Source: Allorhodopirellula solitaria (GTDB lineage: Bacteria; Planctomycetota; Planctomycetia; Pirellulales; Pirellulaceae). From it: a DNA stretch of 64,000 nucleotides. Shown here one piece after another: positions 42,855-51,757 of this stretch. The notes below the pieces were generated by a model. That model saw nothing but the letters and a program-made list of their open reading frames with translations. It was not told the origin of the DNA and searched no databases. Location of the stretch: contig NZ_SJPK01000004.1 in assembly GCF_007859855.1 (NCBI RefSeq), forward strand, positions 482,322 to 546,321, read 5' to 3'. The stretch's first letter is position 1. Each line of letters begins with the position of its first letter. The position numbers and the translations under genes were made by a program.

Positions 42855-44828
42855 ATGTCTGTCTTCTCCCCCAAGCTGCTCTGCGTGTCTGGAATGGCCT
42901 GTGCCTTGCTGTGGAGCTTGGTCACCAATCAACCCAGTGAAGCGATCGTTCCGACACTCTCTGGAAACGGTTTGGCAGATGAATCCAGGCCCCTGCGATC
43001 GAGCCGATTGACCGACGTTTCCACGGCGGGTGATCCGATACCCAAATGGCCTGACCGTCGCATGGAAACATTCGTTAGCACTGAGGCGTCGGAATCGGAC
43101 GCTTCGCGCCTCAAGCTAACGACCCAGCGAGTTGTCGTGTTCAAGGACGGATACTGCTTAGTCGTGAAAGAGGGCCTCGCGACCACGGATGCCGCGGGTT
43201 GCGTTTATACCGACGAAGTTCCCGACTCTGCGGTGCTGGGCTCGTTTTGGGCGGTCCCTACATCGGGAAAGATCCGCTCTCTCGTCGCAGGCTGGGTCCA
43301 CTCGGAAACGCAGTCCAAGATCGAAACCGATTGTTCCAACCTCGCGGAAATCATCGCCAGTAATCTTGGTCGCCCCTGCTCGTTCACGATCGGTTCGCAG
43401 GCCTATCGCGGCACCATTTCCAAGATGCTGCATCACCGCGACGCGAAAACCAGCCACGAGGAGTTGTTGCGGGCGAATGACGGTCGTCTCCACTCGAGGC
43501 CCGGGGTGGCTGTGACGGAGGTGCAAGAGACCATCTCCGTCGCTCCCACCGCCGCGACTTTCTTCATCTTGTCCACCGGCGCCGGGGAGGTGGTTCTTCC
43601 CATCTCCTCGGTGCAAAACCTCACGATCGATGGCATGCAGAGCACGATCGAGCAGACCGTGCACCGCAAGTCCACTCACAAACGCATCACGATCGACACA
43701 GGCACTCCCGACAAACCGGTGAAGATGAACCTAATGTACTTTCGCCCTGATGTGCGGTGGATCCCCACGTACCGCATCGACCTCACTGACGAACTGGCAG
43801 AACGCCAGACGCAGTCAGTCGCTGATAAAACTGAGAAGATCGCCGAGATCTTCATGCAAGGGGAACTGCTCAACGAGGCCGAGGATTTTGTGGATGTGCC
43901 GTTCCACCTTGTCGTCGGTGTGCCGAATTTTCGCTTTCGCAACACCCCCAGCCCGATGGTGCTGGAGTCGACGATGCGAAACGCCCTCGCGCAAGCCGCA
44001 CCTCAAATCATGGGGAACCAAAGTCAGTTATCCAATGCGATGTTTACTCAACGAGCGAGCGAATATGGAGGCGGCAGGCAGCGATCAATCAACGCAGCCA
44101 CCGCGAATGTGGACATCCCTGAAGAATTGACGAGCTCCGGCGGCAATGACCTGTTCGTATACAAGCTCGGTGCGATGTCGCTCGCCAAGGGCGAACGCGC
44201 CACAATGCCAATCCTTCGCACCGAGGTGCCCTACCGGGACGTGTACACCTGGGATGTGGAACTGCCGCACGCCGAGACCTATGCGGCTGGTGGAACGAGC
44301 ACGACGTCGCCCTTGCTACTCACCGAGAACAAGGTGTGGCGACAGATCGAACTGGTCAACAACACAGAAATGCCCTGGACGACTGGCGCAGCCATGTTCG
44401 TTGACGGAATTCAACCTCTCGCTCAAGAGCTCTTGACGTACACTTCACCCGGTAGCGTATGCCGTGTTCCTGTTACGATCGCAATCGACCTCAAGGGACG
44501 CGCCGAGGATGCCGAGACAGGGCGTGAGCTGCAAAAACTGGTTTGGCGCGGCAGTCACTATGCTCGTGTCAGCGGCGAGATAAAGCTGGATCTGGAAAAT
44601 CAGAAACAGACTGATGTCGATGCCGAAATCAATCTACGTTTCGGCGGGGAGGCCGAGGAGAGCTCGGATGACGGCAAGATTGTGCTGCGGCCCTTCCATG
44701 CCGAGGATTGGTACAATCAAAAAGGTGACGCGATCAACAACAGCAGCCAAGTGAAATGGCGAACCAAAATCTTACCGGGCGAGTGCTTCCAACCGAACGT
44801 CCAGTATGCATTCTGGCTTCGATATTAA
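42855..44828 (+). CDS. Secreted DUF4139-like protein
   Basis: About 657 aa from ATG 42855, giving a signal-like N-terminus (MACALLWSLVTNQPSEA region). The N-terminal part (RVVVFKDGYCLVVKEGLA) and the middle (LMYFRPDVRWIPTYRIDLTD) have the layout of the DUF4139/mucoidy-inhibitor-A-like family, with beta-rich C-terminal modules (VWRQIELVNNTEMPWTTGAA). No catalytic motif is visible. It precedes a two-component pair by 50 bp on the same strand and may be its regulated or sensed partner. Probably envelope located; function unknown. Confidence 0.7.
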   Translation: MSVFSPKLLCVSGMACALLWSLVTNQPSEAIVPTLSGNGLADESRPLRSSRLTDVSTAGDPIPKWPDRRMETFVSTEASESDASRLKLTTQRVVVFKDGYCLVVKEGLATTDAAGCVYTDEVPDSAVLGSFWAVPTSGKIRSLVAGWVHSETQSKIETDCSNLAEIIASNLGRPCSFTIGSQAYRGTISKMLHHRDAKTSHEELLRANDGRLHSRPGVAVTEVQETISVAPTAATFFILSTGAGEVVLPISSVQNLTIDGMQSTIEQTVHRKSTHKRITIDTGTPDKPVKMNLMYFRPDVRWIPTYRIDLTDELAERQTQSVADKTEKIAEIFMQGELLNEAEDFVDVPFHLVVGVPNFRFRNTPSPMVLESTMRNALAQAAPQIMGNQSQLSNAMFTQRASEYGGGRQRSINAATANVDIPEELTSSGGNDLFVYKLGAMSLAKGERATMPILRTEVPYRDVYTWDVELPHAETYAAGGTSTTSPLLLTENKVWRQIELVNNTEMPWTTGAAMFVDGIQPLAQELLTYTSPGSVCRVPVTIAIDLKGRAEDAETGRELQKLVWRGSHYARVSGEIKLDLENQKQTDVDAEINLRFGGEAEESSDDGKIVLRPFHAEDWYNQKGDAINNSSQVKWRTKILPGECFQPNVQYAFWLRY

Positions 44829-44878
44829 CTGGCTCATCCGACGGATCCAACCAACAGGCCGAGCGTACATATTGACCC

Positions 44879-45619
44879 ATGAACTCGCTGACCATCCTGA
44901 CGATTGAAGATGATGCTGCGATCCGTGGTGGGCTCGTCGATGCACTGGAGTTCTCCGGTTACCGTGTGCTTCAGTCCAGTGATGGAACCGACGGATTGAA
45001 GAAAGCGACGACCACCCGCTACGACCTCCTCTTGCTGGACCTGGCGCTGCCCGGAACGCCGGGACTGGAGATCCTCCGGGAAGTGCGCAGGGTTCGTCCG
45101 AGCCAAGCCGTCATCATCTTGACCGCCAAAGGCCAGGAATCCGATCGGGTGACGGGACTGCGATTGGGGGCTGACGACTATGTGGTCAAGCCCTTCAGTG
45201 TGAAGGAACTGGTTGCCCGGGTGCAGGCTGTCTTGCGACGCTCACCGGAACGCACCAGTGTGGGCCACGAGATCGAATTCCCCAGTGGTACGATTTGTCT
45301 CGCACGGCGAGAATTGCAGTTCCTCGATGGTCAGATCGTGGACCTTTCTGAGAAGGAAACCGAGCTGATCCGTTACCTGGTCGCCAATGAGGGACGGGCG
45401 GTGTCTCGCGACGAACTACTCCGGGGCGTCTGGGGGCTGGCTCCACAAGGTATCACGACACGCACAATCGACATGCACGTCGCCCGATTGCGAGAAAAGC
45501 TGCGGGATAGCGGTTCCCAGAGACAGCTCGTGCAGACCGTGCGTGGAAAGGGTTATAAGTGGTCCCGCCCCGCCATGGCAGCAAGCGATTCGTATGACGA
45601 GAAGCAGTCGAACCGATGA
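44879..45619 (+). CDS. OmpR-family response regulator
   Basis: A 246-aa regulator: receiver with TIEDDAA, phospho-acceptor Asp54 in LLLLDLALPGT, VIILTAKG and VVKPFSVKEL, then a winged-helix domain (LSEKETELIRYLVANEGRAV; TIDMHVARLREKLRD; VRGKGYKW). The stop overlaps the start of the sensor kinase by 4 bp (ATGA). It forms a two-gene signalling unit following the DUF4139-like gene. Target genes are unknown. Confidence 0.93.
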   Translation: MNSLTILTIEDDAAIRGGLVDALEFSGYRVLQSSDGTDGLKKATTTRYDLLLLDLALPGTPGLEILREVRRVRPSQAVIILTAKGQESDRVTGLRLGADDYVVKPFSVKELVARVQAVLRRSPERTSVGHEIEFPSGTICLARRELQFLDGQIVDLSEKETELIRYLVANEGRAVSRDELLRGVWGLAPQGITTRTIDMHVARLREKLRDSGSQRQLVQTVRGKGYKWSRPAMAASDSYDEKQSNR

Positions 45620-47427
45620 AGAAGCCGGATCGAACTTGGTTGGTTTTTGGTCTCTGCGTTGCTGCCGCGTCAGCGGCATTGGGATGGCTCAGCCTTCACG
45701 CGATCGAACTCGATGCACGCCACCAGCGAGATCGAGCTGAGACCGAATTGGCGCGGCAGGAAGCCGAACTCCAGGAACGGATCAACAGCTCGCTGTACCG
45801 AATGGACTTGAAGCTGCTGCCCTTGGTTGCGCAGCAATCTGCACGACTGGATGTTTCGCGGCCACCGAGTCCGCTTGTCAAACTATCCTTTTTCCTCGCT
45901 TCCAACAATCAAGTGCTCGCCCCACCGCGGTCGACAACGATGCCCTCCGCTGAACCGAGCGGTGCAGTCGCCGCGGTAGCCGACCAGACATTTGACTTTG
46001 CCCATCTACTGGATCGAGTGCCTCCCATCGACACGACTCCGCCGGCCGACACGGGGTCGACTAGCAACAACTATCAAGTCCCGATCGTCGATCAAGCCGT
46101 CAGTGATATCGCGGCCGTGCAACACCAACGTGATGATTCCTCGCTACATCCTTCCCGCTCCTCGCCCCCATCGCTGCCCGCCACTGGCAAACTGGCTATC
46201 CAGCAATCACGCGGTCTCGATCGTTCTGTCCAAGAGTTTACGCGGCGAAACCAGCTCAATGCAGGCATGAACTATGGGAATTCCATTTCGCTGTCGGCGA
46301 GTAAAGGTGCCGACGATCAGCCACCGTCGCATCCCAGCGAGATCGGCATCATGCAGCCTGTTTGGATAGGGCAGGAACTGGTTTTGGCACGACGAGTCCG
46401 AGATCAAGATGGCTTGCAGATCCAAATCTCATGGTTGGACTGGCAGGCAATCCAGGTGGCCTTGCGAGACGAGGTTGTCGATCTGTTGCCTGACGTTGTA
46501 CTGGAGCCGGTGCGTTCAGAATCGGATCTCAATCTCTCTGCGGCGCTAACGACATTGCCTATTCAGTTATCACTCGACAAGGAACGCATGCTCGCTGCAT
46601 TGGACCTGAATGAGTACTCAGAAGACGTTCATTCGGGTTTGCCTCTCGCCTTGACTTTGGCGTGGTGCGGGTTGGGAGTCGCTGTGCTCGCGATCGCATG
46701 GTTGTTGCGAGGTGTCATGCGGTTGAGCGAGCGGAGGGCGACATTTGCATCCGCGGTCACTCATGAACTTCGCACTCCCCTAACCACATTCCGGATGTAC
46801 ACCGAAATGCTGGCTGAGAATATGGTGCCGCCTGAAAAACAATCGCACTACCTCTCAACATTGAAGTCCCAAGCGGATCGATTGTCTGACTTGGTTGAAA
46901 ACGTCTTGCAGTTCGCTCGACTCGAACGACAGGGCGGCAAATTGGAGACGGAAACCATCGCAATCGCAGATTTGATGGCACGCTTCTCGGATCGATTGAA
47001 TGATCGGGCAAACTCTGCAGGCCTGCAGTTGGCCGTCGAGTTCCCCGAACAGGTCGGTCTCACTGAAGTCAACACACAAGTGCTAACCGTCGAGCAGATT
47101 CTGTTTAATCTCGTCGACAACGCGTGCAAGCATGGCGTTCCATCGACGAGCGAACAAATTGAAATCGTGATCACCGCTCACTCCCGTTGTTGGCGGATTG
47201 TAGTCCGCGACCACGGCCCTGGTGTGGCACCGCATGTTCGCGGCCGAATGTTCCAACCGTTCTGCAAATCAGATCAGGAAGCAGCCAACTCGGCACCTGG
47301 GGTGGGGCTCGGGCTCGCTCTCTGCCAGCGAATGGCCGCGTCCTTGAGGGGGCGGTTGTATCATGTCGCTGATCGTGATGGCAACGCGTTCGTACTCGAA
47401 CTGCCCTGGAAGCTTCCGCCCCTCTGA
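45616..47427 (+). CDS. Membrane sensor histidine kinase
   Basis: A 603-aa kinase. There are two membrane helices (about residues 8-30 and 345-367) around an unusually long sensor of about 310 residues, part of which is Pro/Ser-rich and looks disordered (about 100-230). HisKA has the phosphoacceptor His383 in SAVTHELRTPLTTF. HATPase_c has LFNLVDNACKHG, RDHGPGVAPH and GVGLGLALC. It is coupled to the response regulator upstream. No HAMP domain is apparent between the second helix and HisKA, so signal passes directly through the helix. Confidence 0.92.
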   Translation: MKKPDRTWLVFGLCVAAASAALGWLSLHAIELDARHQRDRAETELARQEAELQERINSSLYRMDLKLLPLVAQQSARLDVSRPPSPLVKLSFFLASNNQVLAPPRSTTMPSAEPSGAVAAVADQTFDFAHLLDRVPPIDTTPPADTGSTSNNYQVPIVDQAVSDIAAVQHQRDDSSLHPSRSSPPSLPATGKLAIQQSRGLDRSVQEFTRRNQLNAGMNYGNSISLSASKGADDQPPSHPSEIGIMQPVWIGQELVLARRVRDQDGLQIQISWLDWQAIQVALRDEVVDLLPDVVLEPVRSESDLNLSAALTTLPIQLSLDKERMLAALDLNEYSEDVHSGLPLALTLAWCGLGVAVLAIAWLLRGVMRLSERRATFASAVTHELRTPLTTFRMYTEMLAENMVPPEKQSHYLSTLKSQADRLSDLVENVLQFARLERQGGKLETETIAIADLMARFSDRLNDRANSAGLQLAVEFPEQVGLTEVNTQVLTVEQILFNLVDNACKHGVPSTSEQIEIVITAHSRCWRIVVRDHGPGVAPHVRGRMFQPFCKSDQEAANSAPGVGLGLALCQRMAASLRGRLYHVADRDGNAFVLELPWKLPPL

Positions 47428-47476
47428 AACGCCTGCGTTGTTGTGCACCCGGTGCCAGGGAACGGGGGACTAAAAA

Positions 47477-47586
47477 GTGTCGTATTGGACGAACCAACGA
47501 GCTGCGCAATATCGAGAAGTATCCCGTTAGGGATGATAGAAAATAGCCGGTGGTTTGAGCGTAAGCAAACACCACCGAATTAGACG
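47477..47586. repeat. 110-bp dispersed repeat, copy 1
   Basis: Begins GTGTCGTATTGGACGAA and runs through GAAGTATCCCGT, GAAAATAGCCGGT and AACACCACCG. It aligns without gaps to 63677-63786. On the opposite strand both copies translate to a similar peptide (TTGYFLSSLTGYF / ATGYFPSPLTGYF), which explains spurious small ORFs there. Confidence 0.75.
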
Positions 47587-47757
47587 CGAGACTCAAGAGC
47601 CAACCCCGAACGGGGTGGAAGATCATTCATGCCGGGATCTGCGACCCACTTTGGGGTCGACGTTCCATCTTCAACGAACAACCGTAGGTGGCGCTGTTAC
47701 CTACGGCTATTTTCTTCAACGCCTCCGGCGTAGGAAGACTTGCGGGGCTGAACAGTT
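47587..47757. other. Repeat-like intergenic DNA
   Basis: No gene. It contains AACCCCGAACGGGGTGG (a small palindrome) and CGTAGGTGGCGCTGTTACCT followed by ACGGCTATTTTCTTCAACGC, text that has the feel of dispersed planctomycete intergenic repeats, though no second copy lies in this window. Confidence 0.35.
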
Positions 47758-47842
47758 CGTCGCCTCGTCCAGTACAAAAAAACTTCCGCAAAATTTGACA
47801 CTTATTGACCACGCGGTGCTTGTTGATCACGCGATGCTAAGC
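47758..47842. repeat. Divergent relative of the MITE-like element, right half
   Basis: CGTCGCCTCGTCC followed by GACACTTATTGACCACGC and an end of GATGCTAAGC parallels the right half of the elements at 38246 and 55892 (CGTCGCCTCGTCC, GACACTTATT, TTGCTTAG), with insertions. The left half is missing. Confidence 0.5.
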
Positions 47843-47978
47843 AGATAGGGGGAAGTAATTCGGTGTCACCCAGCGCACCGAACTGTTTAGGCACATCTGC
47901 TTGCTGTCGTAGGCGGGCGGAGAAGGAATGTGTTGGGCAGTGGGCGGGGGGCGGGGGATTGCGGGATTTGGGTGCCGC

Positions 47979-48002
47979 TAGCTCAGACGGGCGGAGCCGT
48001 CT
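47979..48002. repeat. 24-bp direct repeat, unit 1
   Basis: TAGCTCAGACGGGCGGAGCC then GTCT, with an internal AGACGG/CCGTCT hairpin. An identical unit is at 48017-48040. Confidence 0.7.
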
Positions 48003-48016
48003 CGCAACTTTCTATT

Positions 48017-48040
48017 TAGCTCAGACGGGCGGAGCCGTCT
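48017..48040. repeat. 24-bp direct repeat, unit 2
   Basis: Identical to 47979-48002, ending 2 bp before the stop codon end of the leftward SPFH gene. The tandem hairpins could stabilise or end that gene's transcript. Confidence 0.7.
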
Positions 48041-48042
48041 GG

Positions 48043-48909
48043 CTACTTTTCTCCGAGTTGCAGGAGCACGTTGCCGGAGTTTGGGATGACGTCCACGGAG
48101 GCGCCGGATTCGACGAGTTGATTGATCTCCATCACTTCGAGAACGGTGTCGAGTACTTCAGGATCCTTTTTGGCGATCTCGTTGAGCTTCTTTCCGACGA
48201 TTTCAGGTCGTGCGGCAGCGGCTTCGGCCATCTTTTGGCTGACCTTGAATGCCGTCTCGCTCTTGATCAAACCGACCCGGTTCTCGCCATCCTGCTTCAT
48301 CGCGCTGGTGACCTGCACCAATCGCTTGACCACCTTCTCGGTGATGTTGTGAACCATTTGCATGTCGGTGAACTCGACCTTGCGAATGTAGACCGATCCC
48401 AAGCGATAGCCCCACTTTTCCGACAGCGGCGAGACCGCTTGACGCACAGTGCGGCTGAGGCTGTGCCGATTCTCCAGCATCGTCTCCATTTCCAGATTGC
48501 TGAGCGTCGAAATGGTCGAACTCGTCACGTTGGCTTGCAGCGATCCATCGGGGTTGGAATTGATGAATAGGTAAGAGACGGGATCGGCGACCTGCATTTC
48601 GTACCAGATACCGACGCCCATCGGAGTGCCTTCTTCGGAGTTGACCATTTGGCTGCGCAGGTAGTGTTGTCGCAGCGCGGTGCTGACGACGTAGCGTTTC
48701 CCGAAAAAGGGAATCAGCATGGCGCGCGGACCGAAGGTTGTAATGGGGAAATGCAGGCCAGGCCGGGTGAGTGTGCCGATGACTTTCCCGAAGAGGGTGA
48801 AGACCTGTGCCTCACACTCTTGCACACAGGTGTAGATCCCAAACGCACGCGCGAGCAAGAGGAGGATCGGGACGACGACGAGACCGAGTACGAACAGAAA
48901 AATATGCAT
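48043..48909 (-). CDS. SPFH/band 7 domain membrane protein (second of pair)
   Basis: A 288-aa protein with an N-terminal membrane helix (IFLFVLGLVVVPILLLLARA) followed by an SPFH (stomatin/prohibitin/HflK-C) domain, seen in LTRPGLHFPITTFGPRAMLI and YEMQVADPVSYLFIN. A helical C-terminal region follows (EKVVKRLVQVTSAMKQDGEN; SETAFKVSQKMAEAAAARPE). It lies 46 bp downstream of a second SPFH gene on the same strand; such pairs, like HflK/HflC, often form hetero-oligomeric membrane rings that modulate proteases or lipid domains. No FtsH gene is near. Confidence 0.85.
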   Translation of the reverse strand: MHIFLFVLGLVVVPILLLLARAFGIYTCVQECEAQVFTLFGKVIGTLTRPGLHFPITTFGPRAMLIPFFGKRYVVSTALRQHYLRSQMVNSEEGTPMGVGIWYEMQVADPVSYLFINSNPDGSLQANVTSSTISTLSNLEMETMLENRHSLSRTVRQAVSPLSEKWGYRLGSVYIRKVEFTDMQMVHNITEKVVKRLVQVTSAMKQDGENRVGLIKSETAFKVSQKMAEAAAARPEIVGKKLNEIAKKDPEVLDTVLEVMEINQLVESGASVDVIPNSGNVLLQLGEK

Positions 48910-48955
48910 GAGAATGACCGAGTGAGAGATGATAGATCAGGTTGCGACGAGGAGC

Positions 48956-49978
48956 CTATGCGTTCTGCTGCTTGCTCAGGATCACGCGTGTAGCGAGACC
49001 GTGCAGCGGCACCCTGGAGTTCCGCAGGTAGGATTGGAGGCACTGCGACCCACCCTCTTTTTTGATCGAAGCGAGCGTTCCGGCGAGTTCCTGTAGCGGC
49101 GCAACCTCGGCGTGCGCGTTGTTCGTCGCGATCTCAACGGCCCGTGCACTCATCGTGATTTGTTGCTCGGAATCGGCGCGTGCCGTACTGATGTCCGCTG
49201 CGACTTGGTTTCGTGTGCTATTGATCGCCGACAAAGCCCGATCGACTTCTTGAGGCGGGTCGATCTCGGTAATCAGCGCTGCGTCGAGTTCGATCCCGTA
49301 GCGTCCCGTCGTCGAACGACACTGTTCTTCCATGTATTGGTTGAGTAGGGGCAAGTTCTTGCGCAGGTCATTGATCGAAACTCCGTCCGATAAGTCTTCG
49401 GAGCTCTTGGGATTGTTCTTGCCATCGTCTTCTCCCTCGACGTCGGTGCTGAGCAGGTTGGCACCTTTGGGGTCGACAAAGTTCGCGATCCGTTCTCGCA
49501 TTACCGAGACAAAGAAGCCCATCACGTGCTCGAGCGGGCTCATCACACCAAAGAGAAATGGGTAGAGATTGTTTTCGCTGACGCGGTAGCGGATTTGGCC
49601 GTTAACGCCGGTGGTGAGATTGTCTTTCGTTACCGCTTCAATCGTTTCCTGGCGTTTGGAGGGGTCCCAGGAAAGATCGACGGCTTGAGTCGCCACGTCG
49701 ACGCGGTGGACGGTTTCCCAAGGCAGTTTGAAATAGGGGCCGCCCGGTCCGATCACACGTACTTGCGGGTAGGAGTATCGCTGCTGTTCATCCTCGCTCA
49801 GGGAGGGATCGAGCGGGGGGGCGATATCGGGCGACTCGGCCACCATCGGCAGCAACTCAGCCGCTCCAAATCGCGTCTTCACCGCCCGCTGGTTAGGCGC
49901 CACGGTGTACAGACACCCCGGCAAAATCCGAAAGGCAGCGTACACAGCCAGGCCGAGTAAGAACCAAGAGAAGATCAT
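48956..49978 (-). CDS. SPFH/band 7 domain membrane protein (first of pair)
   Basis: A 340-aa protein. There is an N-terminal membrane helix (IFSWFLLGLAVYAAFRILPG), then the SPFH core (YTVAPNQRAVKTRFGAAE; YFKLPWETVHRVDVATQAVD; GQIRYRVSENNLYPFLFG) and a helical tail (ALSAINSTRNQVAADISTAR; NNAHAEVAPLQELAGTLASI). It probably forms a membrane-anchored assembly with its downstream paralogue. Its start overlaps the stop of a small upstream ORF by 4 bp. Role: membrane organisation or control of proteolysis by family analogy. Confidence 0.85.
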   Translation of the reverse strand: MIFSWFLLGLAVYAAFRILPGCLYTVAPNQRAVKTRFGAAELLPMVAESPDIAPPLDPSLSEDEQQRYSYPQVRVIGPGGPYFKLPWETVHRVDVATQAVDLSWDPSKRQETIEAVTKDNLTTGVNGQIRYRVSENNLYPFLFGVMSPLEHVMGFFVSVMRERIANFVDPKGANLLSTDVEGEDDGKNNPKSSEDLSDGVSINDLRKNLPLLNQYMEEQCRSTTGRYGIELDAALITEIDPPQEVDRALSAINSTRNQVAADISTARADSEQQITMSARAVEIATNNAHAEVAPLQELAGTLASIKKEGGSQCLQSYLRNSRVPLHGLATRVILSKQQNA

Positions 49979-50217
49979 GTTGTAAGCTCGCTAGGAAGAA
50001 GGATCTGCAGACTACTGGCGTGGTGAAGAATCACCGAGTGTAGTCGATCATCCAAAACCACCAAACAATCCTGGCCAGAAAGCTGTCCGGCGGGGGCGCG
50101 CCGGAGCGTTTTTTTGGTCGACGTTGGTCGATCCAGGATTGGTTCGTGGTCCTCTTCGGCGATTTCGGTGTCGGCGCCACCCCGCCGATAGGCAGAGTGG
50201 CGTGAACCGATGGGCAT
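49975..50217 (-). CDS. Small protein, faintly HemP-like, coupled to SPFH gene
   Basis: An 80-aa frame whose stop overlaps the SPFH start (ATGA), which supports it being real. Its C-terminal half (GQLSGQDCLVVLDDRLHSVI, then LHHASSLQILLPS) resembles the small HemP fold (pattern L-x-G-x-x-E-V-x-I-x-H ... Y-x-L-R-x-T-x-x-x-K-L-I-L) in spacing but lacks several usual residues, so that link is tentative. The N-terminal part is charged and probably disordered. It lies just after the convergence point with no other explanation for the 260-bp gap. Confidence 0.45.
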   Translation of the reverse strand: MPIGSRHSAYRRGGADTEIAEEDHEPILDRPTSTKKTLRRAPAGQLSGQDCLVVLDDRLHSVILHHASSLQILLPSELTT

Positions 50218-50241
50218 TTCGGCCCAGAATGGCCGCAGCGT

Positions 50242-51681
50242 CTAGCGTTGCTCGTCTGTTGCAGCGACGTAGTTCGGATCGCCTGCGTCAGCCGGCATCT
50301 TGCTATTCCAACTCAAGACAGCCTTGGTCAGTCGCTCGGTAACCTCGGGGTGCCCGGTGGCGACGTTTGTTGATTCGCCGGGATCTTTTTCAACATTGAA
50401 TAGTCTTTGCCGTCCACCGTCGTAGTCGCACAACAGTTTCCACTCACCATCCCGGACGGCCAGATCGGGAAGGTTCTTGAACCGGGCAAATGCTTTCCGG
50501 TCGGGCGGTCGGCGGAAGAACAGTGCCTGCTCACGTGACTCGGTTGATTTCCCAACGAGAACCGACGCCAAATCTTCGCCATCAAATTCCACCCCTGATG
50601 GCGGCGCAACATCCGTCAACGTCAACAGCGAGGGGACCAGATCGATGGCTGAAAAGACCGATGTATCGTTGAGAGTGCCTTGCGCGTCGGCATCCATCAA
50701 ACTCGGTCCCCAAACGACGAGCGGTGAACGCACACCACCTTCGAACAACGTGGCTTTATTGCCTCGGAGCGGCCCGGCCGATCCCGCACCTGGATCGGGG
50801 CCATTGTCCGAGCAGATCAGAACCAAGGTGTTCTCACGCAGTTGCTCGTCATCTTTGATTCGCTCGAAGAGTCGTCCGAACTGAGCGTCCATTTCTTCGA
50901 GGACGGATAGGTAGAGTCCTCGCCGGCCGTCTTTCCAGCCCTCGATGGACGGGAAAAACGGAGCGTGAACGTCATCGGGCCAAACATTGATGTAGAACGG
51001 TTGGTCGGCAGCCTGAGCTTGATCGATGAACTCAATCGCCTTGTCGGTGAAGCCGCCCGTGATCTTGGACCTGAGCATCCATGTCACTGGTTCACCCAAC
51101 CGCTCGGCGTCTTCCCAAATTCGCCCTTTCTTGACACCACCATCCTTTGTCGGTGTTTCGGTCAACGGCAGCAACTTCGCTCCCATGCCTTCAAAGTTCG
51201 TCAGAGAGGTATCGAATCCGTAGTCGGAAATCGGTGGTGCGTCATCGACGTCGCGTTGGCCACCCATGTGCCATTTCCCGCAGTGCGCCGTCGCGTAGCC
51301 AGCATCCTGGAGCGATCGTGCGAGCATCGGAGCTTCCGGTGAGAGCCAATCCGCGACACCACGCTGGCGGTTGCTCCGCCGGTTATTCAAATACGAGGTG
51401 ATCCGATGCCGTTGCGGGTACTGGCCGGTCGAGATCGCGACACGCGAGGGCGAGCAGATCGGTGAATTGACGTAAAACTGCTCAAATCGGATCCCCTCGG
51501 CGGCCATCGCATCGATGTTTGGCGTGGATGCATCGGGGTTACCGAAACAAGAAAAGTCGCCCCAGCCCATGTCGTCAATGAAGACGAGGATCACGTTGGG
51601 ACGCTCGGCGGCGAAGGTCTGGCCAGAGGTTGCCACCATGCACACTAGCATCGCGGTGACGGTCCATATCTTATTCAGCAT
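50242..51681 (-). CDS. Secreted sulfatase (arylsulfatase type, CSPSR motif)
   Basis: A 479-aa protein with signal peptide (IWTVTAMLVCMVATSGQTFA). The metal-site Asp pair lies in VILVFIDDMGWGDFS, the canonical formylglycine motif is C76-S-P-S-R80 and the second metal site is LICSDNGPDPG. C-terminal LFNVEKDPGESTNVA is typical. It follows the DUF1501 gene by 76 bp on the same strand and may be the last gene of that operon. This PSD1-DUF1501-sulfatase grouping recurs in planctomycetes and suggests a role in degrading a specific sulfated glycan. Confidence 0.94.
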   Translation of the reverse strand: MLNKIWTVTAMLVCMVATSGQTFAAERPNVILVFIDDMGWGDFSCFGNPDASTPNIDAMAAEGIRFEQFYVNSPICSPSRVAISTGQYPQRHRITSYLNNRRSNRQRGVADWLSPEAPMLARSLQDAGYATAHCGKWHMGGQRDVDDAPPISDYGFDTSLTNFEGMGAKLLPLTETPTKDGGVKKGRIWEDAERLGEPVTWMLRSKITGGFTDKAIEFIDQAQAADQPFYINVWPDDVHAPFFPSIEGWKDGRRGLYLSVLEEMDAQFGRLFERIKDDEQLRENTLVLICSDNGPDPGAGSAGPLRGNKATLFEGGVRSPLVVWGPSLMDADAQGTLNDTSVFSAIDLVPSLLTLTDVAPPSGVEFDGEDLASVLVGKSTESREQALFFRRPPDRKAFARFKNLPDLAVRDGEWKLLCDYDGGRQRLFNVEKDPGESTNVATGHPEVTERLTKAVLSWNSKMPADAGDPNYVAATDEQR

Positions 51682-51757
51682 ATTTCAATAACTCCGTTGA
51701 AGTGGGGAATTCACAAAGTGGTCGTGGCAGCAGTATACAGGCCAGCCATCGTCGAGG

